From positions 32,922,001 to 32,986,000 of the forward strand of contig NC_091046.1 in assembly GCF_963966145.1 (NCBI RefSeq): a stretch of 64,000 nucleotides of DNA, in the 5' to 3' direction. The stretch is from Tenebrio molitor. Its lineage: Eukaryota; Arthropoda; Insecta; Coleoptera; Tenebrionidae. A program made the translations under genes and the position numbers. This document shows, piece after piece, positions 21,184 to 31,749 of the stretch. How positions within the stretch are numbered: the stretch's first letter is position 1; every line of letters starts with the position of its first letter. Under the pieces are notes generated by a model. It had not been told where the DNA came from. It did not search any database and saw only the letters and a list, made by a program, of their open reading frames with translations.

Positions 21184-22137
21184 TCAATAGAAGACCACCC
21201 AATGGTGGTCCTCATTCACATCAATTGATATGTTATGCAAAATCATTGTGGCGATTATAATTGGAAGTACTTTTTCAATTTGTACACGTAAACCGATCGC
21301 CAAACATGGAAAACGCCTCTTCAGTACTCCAAAACTTCTTTCAACCACATTTCTTGTGGTTTTATGAGCAGTGTTATATCGTTGCTCTGCTCTATTGTTA
21401 ACAACGAGAAGTGGTGTAAGCAAGTATCTTTTGCATGCATACCCACTATCGCCTAATAAATAACAATTTGGAAATTCGTTATTTTCTAGACGCATTCTTA
21501 TACGTGAATCATTAAAAATTGTAGAATTGTGTACGGAGCCAGGCCATCGCGCAACAACATCGATAAATTTTAAATTGGCATCAGAAATAGCTTGAGTATT
21601 GATAGAAAACCATGACTTCCTATTTCTATATAATTCCCCATGATCACCTCCTGGAGACTGCACCTTGATATGCGTACAGTCTACTGCTCCAAGCACATTG
21701 GGAAACCCAGCAATTCCGTAAAAATCATTATGAATTTTTCGAATTTCATTTCTGCGATCTGGCAAACGTATAAAATAATGGCGTAAAGATGCTATGGAAT
21801 TTGTTACTCGATGAATTATTCTACAAACAGAAGATTTTGATACGTTTACCAGATCCCCTATGCACCTTTGAAACGTTCCAGTAGCATAAAACCGTAGAGT
21901 TATCAGAAGTTGTAACGCGGGAGTGATTGGATCGTTTCGATCATTTAAATGTGCCAGATTTTCTTCAATTAATGTTAAAATTTCCCTAGCGCCAATTTTA
22001 GAAAATCTGAAACGTAATTTAAATTGGAATTCAGTGTATTCCGTAAAAGGATCGCCACGCATAATTGGTCTTGGTGGTCTTCTTATAGGAGGCCTTATTT
22101 CCTCATCTGATGAATCCGATGACGATGACGACAACAT
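21184..22137 (-). CDS. Harbinger transposase (HARBI1-like), intact
   Basis: An uninterrupted 317-residue frame. A Ser/Asp-rich start precedes a helical DNA-binding region and a helix-turn-helix near residues 90-110 (VSKSSVCRIIHRV). The DDE nuclease fold follows: Asp153 in GAVDCTHI, Asp230 in LLGDSGY and Glu266 in VVERSFGVLKRRF, with the HNI motif near residue 301. Length and motif order fit HARBI1-like transposases (about 320-400 residues). It sits in the minus orientation in the 19795-22429 element, converging on the Myb-like pseudogene. The transposase looks intact, but its partner is broken, so mobility would need a partner made elsewhere. The start at 22137 is the first ATG of the frame. 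Confidence 0.9.
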   Translation of the reverse strand: MLSSSSSDSSDEEIRPPIRRPPRPIMRGDPFTEYTEFQFKLRFRFSKIGAREILTLIEENLAHLNDRNDPITPALQLLITLRFYATGTFQRCIGDLVNVSKSSVCRIIHRVTNSIASLRHYFIRLPDRRNEIRKIHNDFYGIAGFPNVLGAVDCTHIKVQSPGGDHGELYRNRKSWFSINTQAISDANLKFIDVVARWPGSVHNSTIFNDSRIRMRLENNEFPNCYLLGDSGYACKRYLLTPLLVVNNRAEQRYNTAHKTTRNVVERSFGVLKRRFPCLAIGLRVQIEKVLPIIIATMILHNISIDVNEDHHWVVFY

Positions 22138-22620
22138 ACTTTCAAAATTGCTTATTCAAGAATTTAGTAATTATTTCTTACTTATCTGTTATCAATTTTC
22201 CAAATTCGCAAATTTTCTTATTTTGGTATTAAAATTAAAATGACAAATGTATTGTCACATTAATTTAACTGGGGTTTTAACTGACCAAATTTGGTCAGTT
22301 AATTTAATAGACGATTTATTGAACGAATAGTGCTAATTGTGGTTGGTGAAACGACATCTGTCACATTTATTCACAGAATAGCGCTAACGGTTTGTTAAAT
22401 TATTTAACTGACGTTGGTGAAACCGGCCCTAAATAATAAAAATAAAGTAATAATGGAAAACATCCAGTAGGCTATGAAATATTGCACCGTCCACAACTCA
22501 ACAGATGACGCCACATTTGCTGCTCAAAAAAAATCAAGGGACTTTGCATTCTATTTATCTTTATTTTATCTATGGTAGATTTTTGATTTTTTGAGATTAG
22601 CCGAATCAATCATTCAGCTA

Positions 22621-22872
22621 CAGGGTGAGCAACAATAACTGTTACAGTTGGCAATAAAAAATTTTACATAAAATTTTCAAGACTGTGAATTGTACCTATT
22701 TCGGTTTGTTTTATTGACACTATTGACAGCTGGTATACATTTCATATTTAAACGTCTTGGTTTTTGTAATCTTTTATTAATAAAATGGTTTTTTCGTTGG
22801 AACATGACATAAAAGTTACCAAAAATCACCAGAATTTATTGCCAACTCAATCAGTACTTGTTGCTCACACGG
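22621..22872. mobile_element. Mariner-type MITE (CAGGGTGAGCAACAA)
   Basis: CAGGGTGAGCAACAATAACT and the inverse ending TTGTTGCTCACACGG lie between TA dinucleotides (22619-22620 and 22873-22874). An MVFSLEHD peptide near 22784 again matches the first residues of a mariner-like transposase, as in 16060-16263. The two are related deletion derivatives. Confidence 0.85.
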
Positions 22873-23054
22873 TAGTTTGTTACCTAGATAAAGAAGAGAA
22901 TAGATTGGCCACTCTCTCAGATTCAACGGATAACAAGTTTCGGCGCCATCTATAGTTGCCGCAAAAAAGTTTTACGAAGAGTCGGTAAAAAGTTGATTGG
23001 AGGCCTGTAATCGTGCTAAGGCGGCAAAATTGAATCCTGTACTATGCACTGCTT
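22873..23054. other. Short spacer, no gene
   Basis: It contains a CGCCATCTATAGTTGCCGCAA motif that recurs as CGCCATTTGTAGTTGCCGCAA near 27898, and the left copy (23047-23054) of the CACTGCTT target duplication. Confidence 0.4.
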
Positions 23055-24221
23055 CACAGACAATTAAACTATAGTAAGACTGTCAAGTGGGATTACATTT
23101 TCGGGGACGCGCTCAAGTGGCGCTGCCCGAGCGTTAGGCCAAACTAATGTATAACAAGTTGCATATCTGACTTTCTGTATACCTAGTTGCCTATTTTTTT
23201 TTTTCAATTTGATTTAAATTGATACTTATTTAAAAAAAAATAGAAACGACTAAATAAGTATTAAACATTTTAATACAAATTCTAACATATACAACAAATT
23301 AGTAGTTCATTAAACGAGTTTGTGTATAAATTGGGATTTTTTGAGCATGAGTGGGCTAGTTTAAGGCGAGTGAAACTGAATTGAAGGGTAGATCTAGTTC
23401 AATAATTTGATCTTGCGTTAACTTCTAAAATTTCTGGATAATTTTAGAATCGTGCAAAAGATTTTTTAATTTTGATTTCGGTCCATGTACTTAATAAATG
23501 TTTCTAGCTTTTGAAGTAAGACTACTAACTTTCTTGCATTCAAGTAGGTACTTGCAACACACTAGAAGATTTTGTTGGGTATCTATTTTGGGCCTTGGGC
23601 ATAACAGGAAGGATTAGATTCTCTACAGTGGGATTTTCAGTAATCCTAGAATTTTCAATTTGTTCAGCTGATCTAACATTATTTATTGAAGTTTGTTTGT
23701 CTTCACGAAGAAAAATCGACGGCAGGGCGTATTTATGGAGTTTTGTTTTTTGAGTAAAGAAATTGTTGCTAAAATGTTTCTCGCAAATAAAGGCAGTATC
23801 TGTTTTGAAGGTTGGTGCAACATTTACCTAAAGCTTCTATCCATCGTATCCAAATAAATAAAATAAAAATTATGATCTGAAAAACCATATTTCGTACTTT
23901 TTCAAAAAGAAAAAGATAACTTACCAAATAAAGAGATAACGAAAAATTATCTCAAGATACTGGTTTGGAGTAATTTATTTTGTAGAACAATTTATAAAAT
24001 TTATTGACTAAACCTTGACAGAAATTAGAAAATTCAAAATTACTGATGACATTATTAATTAATATTCAAATCAACCTTCTTTTTAAACGGAAATTCCCGA
24101 TCGGATTAACGAGTAAATTCGGTAATTTAGTTTGGCCTAACGCTAGAGCAGCGCTAGTGTTGTCAGTGTCTCCCATGTTTTATACGGGTTTTGAAAGTCT
24201 TAATTCTGTTGATGGTCTGTG
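23055..24221 (-). mobile_element. THAP-type element I, copy 2
   Basis: It has the same termini as 10975-12478 (CACAGACAATTAAAC and GGTCTGTG). CACTGCTT is duplicated on both sides (23047-23054 and 24222-24229). It is nearly collinear with copy 1 apart from small indels, a deletion in the THAP-like region near 23845, and the absence of the 260-bp MITE. It shows no coding capacity beyond the same decayed remnant. Confidence 0.85.
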
Positions 24222-24367
24222 CACTGCTTCCAAAAAAATTTTTAGGGTGATAATTCAAAACAAGGTCAAATAAAATGTTACAATATTTATTATAAAACAT
24301 GTAAGAATACAAAAATTGATATACGAGCAAACCGAATGCATAAAACAAGGCGTTTCTACATATACAC

Positions 24368-25829
24368 CACGGCCTCCTTGATTTATAAGAGACTCGTCTC
24401 TTATCCGGCCTGTCGCATTCGATAAATGTCTGTTTTTGAAAATTCCCCGTATAGTATGTCCATCTAGCGACTTTAATGTGACCCATATGTTAGTATATGC
24501 AACAAAAAATACGTATGAATAATGACATTTTATATAATAAATTGTCAATTTGAAAAACTAAGTGCAGTCGAAACTTTAAAAAATGCCACAAACAAAGAAA
24601 AAATGTTGTATTAGTTCACGACATAAAGTTAACATTTCTGATCATAATCTACCCAATGATATCACTTTAAATGCGGCATAGAAGATAGGACTGAGAGATC
24701 ATACTGGTAATATCATGAGTGCCGTAGAATATGCAAGTAGTAAAATGTTACCAAGATTCCAAAATTTAAGGACCAATGTAAATATTTCAGTCACCTTGCA
24801 AGATAGTTCTCTGGAAAAACTAGAAAAATTGTCTTCCTTTACTTATTTGCCAAGTACCAATTTTCAAATTGAGGCGGCGGCAACAGCTTTTTTATGTGGC
24901 TACTTAATTATGAAAATAACGGAGGCAGTCCATGGATGTGATTATTGCTTGTCACATTTACAAGATTCAAATTCGAAAAAGAAAATCCCTTTACTGGAAT
25001 TAATTTATTACTAAGATAGAGGAAGGCTAAGTTACCCCAATGATCAATTTGTGGGTCTAGTATAGTTTGGGAATGAGAAATAGGAATTTTAGCTTCTTCA
25101 CTTGCAATGGGTTTTGGGAAGGTTAAACATTATAGATAATAATGAAGATTTACACGAGCAGTTCATTCCAGGAGGTACAAACAATCTGCATTTTGGCGAT
25201 ATTCGGCATCCCTTTTTAGTAACTAGCAGGTAGATAAACTTACACTATCGTAAATCTTCATTATTATAATCTTTACAATCTACCCATTGCAAGTGAAGAA
25301 GCTAAAATTCCAATTTCTCGTTCGCAAACTATACAATTTACAATAATTTCAATAATAGTAAAAATTCTACCAAGCATTCCAAAGGAAAATATAAATTTTG
25401 TTTTGAAGAATATCTTGGCCTCAATCTTTCGGGAAATCCACTAATTCATTGTCCTGTTCATGGTAAAATGTGAGTGAGACACTTATTTAAAAATTAGAAC
25501 TTCCTGTCATGGTAAATTTTTGTAACTTGCACTCACAGACAAATAAAAAAAATATATAAAAAAGAAAATTGTTGAAATTAAATTTACCGTTCATAAAAAA
25601 TCTTTTTGATTTGAGAGTTTGAAAAAGTGTCAGATGTATGTGTGCGTTAAAACTGTTGAAAGATGTTGAAAACACGTCTACAAAACAATAATTTCCTGCA
25701 AGGCAGGCAACCAGTACAACACATAAGCCCCGTATTGTGGCGCACCCTATAAAACAAAAATAATGCTTTGAACTACGAATGCGGCAGGCCGGATAAGAGA
25801 CGAGTCTCTTATGAATCTAGGAGGCCGTG
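24368..25829 (+). mobile_element. P-like element D, copy 1
   Basis: CACGGCCTCCTTGATTTATA then AGAGACTCGTCTCTTATCC is inverted at the right end (ending GGAGGCCGTG). ATATACAC is duplicated at 24360-24367 and 25830-25837. Each TIR contains its own small palindrome, AAGAGACTCGTCTCTT. A transposase C-terminal remnant lies inside. Copy 2 lies at 30260-31640, with its displaced left end at 35389-35468. Confidence 0.88.
24715..25080 (+). pseudogene. C-terminal part of a P/THAP9-like transposase
   Basis: The frame reads AFLCGYLIMKITEAVHGCDY, then CLSHLQDSN. After the stop at 25014 the sequence still reads DRGRLSYPNDQFVGLV. This is the zinc-knuckle-like and DRGGLTYPS-type end of P/THAP9 transposases. 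The DNA-binding and catalytic segments are absent and the tail is interrupted. The copy at 30532-30900 is nearly identical. Confidence 0.6.
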
Positions 25830-25837
25830 ATATACAC

Positions 25838-28561
25838 ATATATTGCGATCAAAAAATTTTGGACACTAATGTCATCGTGCTGTCATACATTTTAAAACGA
25901 CCCTTATGTATTAATAACCTCAATTTTGATTGTGTCAGTTTTGAAAATGTGAATGTCAGATTTACCGAGAAAATATTTAAAAAATTATATTTTAAACCGG
26001 TGTCAAATTGACAACAATTTCATCTTTCATGTGACAGTTTCAATAAAGCATGGTTTAGAGTAATTTTTTTAAATGTGACAAAAGTTTGATGTCCAAAATT
26101 TTATGATCGTGATAGTACGTACAAAGGCCGGCAAAAAAAAAACTAGCCATCATTTAAATGTCAGTGTCAAAAAAGCATTAATTACACATTTGGATTTTGA
26201 CGTAACACAAAAGTGATGTCTGGTTTTAATTGTATGTATTTCAATTAAAAAAAAAAAAAAACGGGAAATGTCAAAAAAAACCCGACACGTTTCTTTTCAT
26301 GTTTGTCAGTTTGAAAATAGCTTTTTAGAAATATATTATAATATTTTGACGGTATGTCAGTATATAAATAAATAATTCAATGACAAAGTGTTTAAAAATT
26401 ATTTGATAGGTACTGTCGAGTAGACAATTAATTGACAAATATTTAAAACCCAAATTACATTACGAAATACATATGTCATTTCCCGTTTTTTCAAATTCAC
26501 CTACATTTTGAATAATAATAATAATACATACCTATTATACACATTTATACACAATTTTTAATAAATATACAGGAGAACGAAACAACAACAATTGACCATT
26601 TCTATCTCAACAATTAATGACACAGATTACTTCGGAAAAGGTATTTGAATTTACTTTTCTTGTTATATTTTTCAGATTGTAGTGCAAGTATAATAAAAAA
26701 TAGCGTATAATACACTTTTAAGGGTCTTTAAAGCACTTGCGACGTTAAAAGCACTCCGCTACGCGTCGTGTTTTAAAGGCTTCCTTATAAACAATATTGT
26801 ACAATGAGGAACATGAAATCCTGGGCAGTCTGTTATTGTCATTTCAAAAAGTGTCATGTAAATGCACCTTTACCGTCATTATGATTGATATTTTCAAAAA
26901 AACTGTCGAATTAACTTAAGCTTGGTTATGAGTAGCTAAGGTATGGTTTAGAAATGTTGACAATGAATGACACATCTGCCCAGTTTTCCGTGTCCCCAAT
27001 AGTAAAACAATACTCGTAAAAAAATAAAATAAATACAAATTCCAATATTTTTTTAAAGATAATTGGATTCATCTCTTACTTTGAGTGGGAGTGGTAAACA
27101 AAGAAGTCCTCACCATCTTGGTCTGTGGTAAGTAAAGAGCGATCAAATTAATTTGTAATCGAGTCATCCATGGATTTGAATCCGTATGTCTTTTAGATTG
27201 ATATGTCCACTGTCCAGATCTAACCTTTGTTTTTTGTTCAAGAAACGACATACGATTTCGGATTCATGGATAACTCGATTACAAATTAATTTGATCGCTG
27301 GATATGTCTTTTCTGGCTCTTCCACAGACCAGGATTCAGGAGAATGCCCAATGATGGTACGAGGTAAAGCTCGAAGCGCATCTAAATTAAAATAAGTATC
27401 AATTAGGTATTTGAACTATAACATAAAAACAGACCTACCTTTTATTTTTTCAGGAGTAACATACATATTTATATTCTTCCTGAAGGTGACTGAAGCAGTC
27501 TTCTGTCTTGGAAGATTCCTTAACGCCTGAGAAACAAACATAATATAAATAATTAAATATAAATTTTGATTTTTCGTAAACATTGATTGATTATTATCAA
27601 AGTTTAAAAATTTAATTTTTACAGCCTACCTGCGATTTGGAATATTTTCACATCCGGGTACACAACACGGCTTCATTTTTTTTACAAATTGTCCAAAAGT
27701 ACTTAAAAATTGAACACAAAAACACAAAATCTACATGTATTTTTCCACTTTCCACTAAATTGCGTCATGCCTCGCAACACTTTTCTGGGAATTACTAGGA
27801 AAGTGAATGCGATTGGGATTTATCCAGGATGACCAACCGTAGGAATTACTAATTTGTGTTGGTAGTAGCAAATTTTTTAATTTTTTTCTGATCTGAGCGC
27901 CATTTGTAGTTGCCGCAAAATATTAAACTTGATTCAAGGTCGTCTATTAGAGTGCCCTACCCCTGGTTTGTTACGGCCGCAATAAGCGCAGAGCGCAGCG
28001 CAGTTCAGATTTAGTAGGCCATGGGGCAACACCACTGCAGCGCCCTCTTCCGGCCTGTGAACGGTGTGCACAGCCAATACGCAAACCGAGGACCCAATTA
28101 ATGCACCGACTCTCCTTGTTTTATTTTATTTATGTTGCGCTGCAGCCTGTACTTGAAACGACAATCTTTTCAGAAATCTTAGATTCTAGTCTAGTAAGAT
28201 TTTTCATTGGTACTTTTACAAACTGCGGGCCAATCACTTTCGTCGGTTGATAGACAATTAGACATGCGTCTGCGCTTTGAGTTAAAATCATGGCGCGCTC
28301 TGCGCACGCACCACGCAGCAGAACTTTGTATCGCGCGTGGTCAGGATGGCGAGGTAAACTAAACTAACCAAACAACAAACTATCAACGAAGAAACGAGTT
28401 TAGGTAGACATTCAACAGCTAAATATTTGCTGGTGGTAAAGTTTTGATGTGGTAAGAGTTCAAAAGTGAGTTGAGAGTGTGTGTTGCGCTTTGCTGATTG
28501 AATGTGTTCGGTTTACGTGTTAAATCATTCATGTAAATATATACTAAAAAGAGTTTTCAAT
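25838..28561. other. Mostly unassigned sequence with one palindromic unit and a GC-rich end
   Basis: No confident gene. Three things stand out. A palindromic unit lies at 26696-26800 with a GC-rich centre (ACTCCGCTACGCGTCG). An inverted duplication has arms 27137-27192 and 27248-27303. A CpG-rich stretch runs over about 27950-28380. A minus-strand start near 27676 (MKPCCVPGCENIP) looks like the first residues of a THAP domain, but the following exon does not join in frame. Confidence 0.35.
27137..27303. repeat. Inverted duplication, about 56-bp arms
   Basis: AAATTAATTTGTAATCGAGT and what follows at 27146-27192 is repeated inverted at 27248-27297. The two 60-69 codon frames seen here on opposite strands (both containing TRLQINLIA) are products of this symmetry. 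Confidence 0.7.
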
Positions 28562-28647
28562 ATGCACCGAACTAGTGAACATTGGAGCAGCTGTATAGGG
28601 GCTGTATGGACTCAACAGTCGTCTAAGGAATATCAGACAACGTCAAA
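28562..28647 (+). CDS. Candidate first coding exon of a host gene
   Basis: An ATG at 28562 opens 28 codons (MHRTSEHWSSCIGAVW, then TQQSSKEYQTTS) that run straight into a consensus splice donor, AAA|GTAAGT. Upstream lies one of the few GC-rich stretches of the window, consistent with a promoter and 5' untranslated region. Everything downstream for 8 kb is transposon sequence, so the rest of the gene, if real, lies beyond a large intron and cannot be seen here. I do not recognise the peptide. A chance ATG followed by a chance donor is a serious alternative. Confidence 0.25.
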
Positions 28648-28716
28648 GTAAGTCATTTGCTTTAAACAATATTCCTATCTGCGGATGCCAATTTGATAGG
28701 TTAGAGTTCAATCCTA

Positions 28717-28760
28717 TAATCTGTTTCAAAATCAAAAATCCACCAACAGTGCATTCTACC
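28717..28760. mobile_element. Terminal fragment of a K-family MITE
   Basis: ATAATCTGTTTCAAAATCAA then AAATCCACCA matches the K terminus. The element is cut off at 28760, where element C begins. Confidence 0.7.
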
Positions 28761-30231
28761 TTTATTAGTACTGGATACGGTGTACAGCCATCATAGTTGA
28801 ACAAGACGTACCATCTATTTCTGTCGCCCTCAACGCATTATCTGGGTATTAGCACTATCCTTTAGCGAGTCCCCCGACTCTGATTGGTTTAAATTCTCAA
28901 TCTATCAATTATTTATTACTCTCCTGTCATTCGTGTCATCTTTTTTCTAATCTGTTTCTCTGAAGTTTGCATACATAGTTCGAGAGTATTTGAATCGTTA
29001 ACTCTATAAAGTATTATTGTTTTAGAACTTGAACATATTAAGAATGACTAATTCGTCTAAAGCCAGGTATTTTTCACTCTAATGTGAAACACTGACAATG
29101 CTGTTGGTAAAGACTTCACAAAAGGAAATCCAGGTTTGAACTACAAAGGTGAAGAGAGTTGTCTGTCTTCAACAACTATACTTTTGTGAACCACTTAACT
29201 TTAATTTGTGCCTAAATTCAAACTCACAAGTATCCATGAAACTTACAAAAAAACTCCAAAATAAATATTAATCGTAACAGATTCTTATAGTTATTTATTC
29301 ATTATTAAATAATACAACTTTGTTAAGTTTACTTCTTATCTTGTTTTTGTTTAGAGCTTTCGCAGTTTTCTTACATTCGTAGTGTATTTCCCTTTGCTCG
29401 TCAACATGTTCGATCATATTTACATGTCGTTTTGCTTTTCGAGGGCTACTAAAATGCTCTTCTGTTACATCTGCATTATATTTCGAATCTACTGATTGAG
29501 TAGCCGTAGTTTTATTTTCTAACAATTTTTAAAAATAGGTAAGTAAGTTATGAAAGAGAAATTAAATATTTAAGTTTTATACGCTCTACCTTTGTTGCCA
29601 CTACAATGTTCTTCTGCGAAATTGAGATTAAAGGGGGCATCAGGTGTGGTAGGAAAATTCAGGTATTGTGAAGATACCTATATTACAAATCCTTTTTAAA
29701 ATTTTGCATGGTTTTTTACATTCATCCTAATCAGAATTCCGAAAATGTTTTGAACAAATAACCGCATCGTTTGCAACTTTGATTGTCTCTTCCACACTGA
29801 TATCCATTTGTTTCTTAAGAAGGTTTCTTTTGGAAAACTGAAATCGTTTTTTCACCCAGGTCTTCGGTATTTGTAAAGAATCGTTTATTTTAGGTTCATA
29901 CATACCAGTGAAAAGATAAGTCTTGTCTTGAAGAACTATAAGGAATAGAACAAATTCTGGAGGTTTTCATGATTGCAATTATTCTATTTTACGAATGCAG
30001 GAAGTTTTATGACAGTTCAGACCACAGGTTCAGACTTTTGAATTAATTTCAAATTTCAAAATTGACATTTGCGAAACATCAAAACGACATACGTATTGTA
30101 ATAACAGAGACAAAGATATTTTAATACAGGTTAGAATGAAGTGGGGGAAGGTACCAAAGTCTGTGATATGTTTTTTCAAAGTCGACATACGTTTATAGGG
30201 TATTGCCGTATCCAGTACTAATAAATCCATG
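28761..30231 (-). mobile_element. P-type element C, copy 1 (minus orientation)
   Basis: It shares about 1.46 kb with copy 2 (32873-34338) in the opposite orientation. The right end is CCGTATCCAGTACTAATAAA then TCCATG. The left end is shortened to TTTATTAGTACTGGATACGG. The right flank GTTCTATA (30232-30239) is the inverse of TATAGAAC found at the right side of copy 2. This is key evidence for an inversion. Confidence 0.75.
29295..30110 (-). pseudogene. THAP and coiled-coil remnant in element C copy 1
   Basis: The minus-strand frame 29525-29295 reads SSPRKAKRHVNMIEHV, then KKTAKALNKNKIRSKL. It resembles the coiled coil downstream of THAP in P transposases. The THAP exon upstream (about 29990-29760) retains the CSKHF-like end found more clearly in copy 2. 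Stops prevent expression. Confidence 0.5.
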
Positions 30232-30259
30232 GTTCTATAGGTTTACTGTGTTGTCTATG
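30232..30259. mobile_element. Terminus of an A-type P element
   Basis: GTTCTATAGGTTTACTGTGT then TGTCTATG is the right-hand TIR of the A family. It is followed by AAATTCCC (30260-30267), whose inverse complement GGGAATTT follows the A-type end at 35388. Confidence 0.75.
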
Positions 30260-31640
30260 AAATTCCCCATATAGGATGTCCATCTAGCGACTTTAATGTG
30301 ACCCATATATTAGTATATGCAACCAAAACTACGAATGAATAATGACATTTTATATAATAAATTGTCAATTTGAAAAACTAAGTGCAGTCGAAACTTTAAA
30401 AAATGCCACAAACAAAGAAAAAATGTATTAGTTCACGACATAAAGTTAACATTTCTTATCATAAACTACCCAATGATATCACTTTAAATGCGGCATAGAA
30501 GATAGGACTGAGAGATCATACTGGTAATATCATGAGTGCCGCAGAATATGCAAGTAGTAAAATGTTACTAAGATTCCAAAATTTAAGGACCAATGTAAAT
30601 ATTTCAGTCACCTTGCAAGATAGTTCTTTGGAAAAACTAGAAAAATTGTCTTCGTTTACTTATTTGCCAAGTACCAATTTTCCAATTGAGACGACGGCAA
30701 CAGCTTTTTTATGTGGCTACTTAATTATGAAAATAACGGAGGCAGTCCATGGATGTGATTATTTCTTGTCACATTTACAAGATTCAAATTCGAAAAAGAA
30801 AATCCCTTTACTGGAATTAATTTTTTACTAAGATAGAGGAAGGCTAAGTTACCCCAATGATCAATTTGTGGGTCTAGTATAGTTTGGGAATGAGAAATTG
30901 GAATTTTAGCTTCTTCACTTGCAATGGGTTTTAGGAAGGTTAAACATTATAGATAATAATGAAGATTTACGGCTATGAGCAGTTCATTCCAGGAGGGACA
31001 AACAATCTGCATTTTGCCGATATTCGGCATCCCTTTTTAGTAACTAGCAGGTAGACAAACTTACACTATCGTAAATCTTCATTATTATAATCTTTACAAT
31101 CTACCCATTGCAAGTGAAGAAGCTAAAATTCCAATTTCTCGTTCGCAAACTATACAATTTTCAATAATTGTAGAAATTCTACCAAGCATTCCAAAGGAAA
31201 ATATAAATTTTGTTTTGAAGAATATCTTGGCCTCAATCTTTCGGGAAATTCACTAATTCATTGTCCTGTTCATGGTAAAATGTGAGTGAGACACTTATTT
31301 AAAAATTAGAACTTCCTGTCATTGTAAATTTTTGTAACTTGCACTCACAGACAAATAAAAAAAATAATAAAAAAGAAAATTGTTGAAATTAAATTTACCG
31401 TTCATAAAAAATCTTTTTGATTTGATATTTTGAAAAAGTGTCAGATGTATGTGTGCGTTAAAACTGTTGAAAAATGTTGAAAACACGAATATAAAACAAT
31501 AATTTCCTGCAAGGCAGGCAACCAGTACAACACATAAGCCCCGTATTGTGGCGCACCCTATAAAACAAAAATAATGCTTAGAACTACGAATGCGGCAGGC
31601 CGGATAAGAGGCGAGTCTCTTATGAATCTAGGGGGCCGTG
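30260..31640 (+). mobile_element. Element D, copy 2, main body
   Basis: Near-identical to 24450-25829, with the right terminus GGGGCCGTG at 31640 followed by ATGTGTGG. The left TIR is missing here and is found at 35389-35468 in reverse orientation. It contains the same transposase-tail remnant (30532-30900). Confidence 0.85.
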
Positions 31641-31699
31641 ATGTGTGGTTAATTGGTTATTCTAAATTTCACTAGATATCGCCACTTCATCTCCATCAT

Positions 31700-31741
31700 C
31701 ATGACCAACTTCATTAAACTATGTTAATGAAGTTGGTCATG
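31700..31741. mobile_element. 42-bp element consisting of two TIRs only
   Basis: CATGACCAACTTCATTAAAC at the left is inverted (with one mismatch) as TTAATGAAGTTGGTCATG at the right, with almost nothing between. TCCATCAT is present on both sides (31692-31699 and 31742-31749). A 321-bp relative with the same ends lies at 36067-36387. Confidence 0.8.
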
Positions 31742-31749
31742 TCCATCAT

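Larger units (their letters stand above)
19795..22429. mobile_element. PIF/Harbinger transposon, full length
   Basis: Ends GGCCCGGTTTCACCAA and TTGGTGAAACCGGCCC are inverted, and TAA flanks both (19792-19794 and 22430-22432), the canonical Harbinger target. It carries the two expected genes in convergent orientation: a damaged Myb-like protein on plus and an intact transposase on minus. It is inserted in a P element. Confidence 0.92.
18796..22574. mobile_element. P element with 28-bp TIRs, split by a Harbinger element
   Basis: It starts CATAGATAAAATAAAGACAA then ATAGAATG, and ends with the inverse, with one mismatch in 28. The 8 bp GTAGATTT flank both ends (18788-18795 and 22575-22582). Terminus and duplication length are those of the P superfamily. 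A THAP fragment and a P-specific block are inside. A 2.6-kb Harbinger element (19795-22429) has inserted, leaving about 1.1 kb of P sequence. Confidence 0.9.

Noticed and set aside
27069..27395. Two similar small proteins sharing TRLQINLIA on opposite strands
   Set aside because: The likeness is produced by an inverted duplication of DNA (27137-27303), not by two genes.
27480..27676. A spliced minus-strand gene beginning MKPCCVPGCENIP
   Set aside because: The start looks like a THAP domain, but the only good acceptor downstream gives a frame with an immediate stop. It is kept only as a mention in the regional entry.
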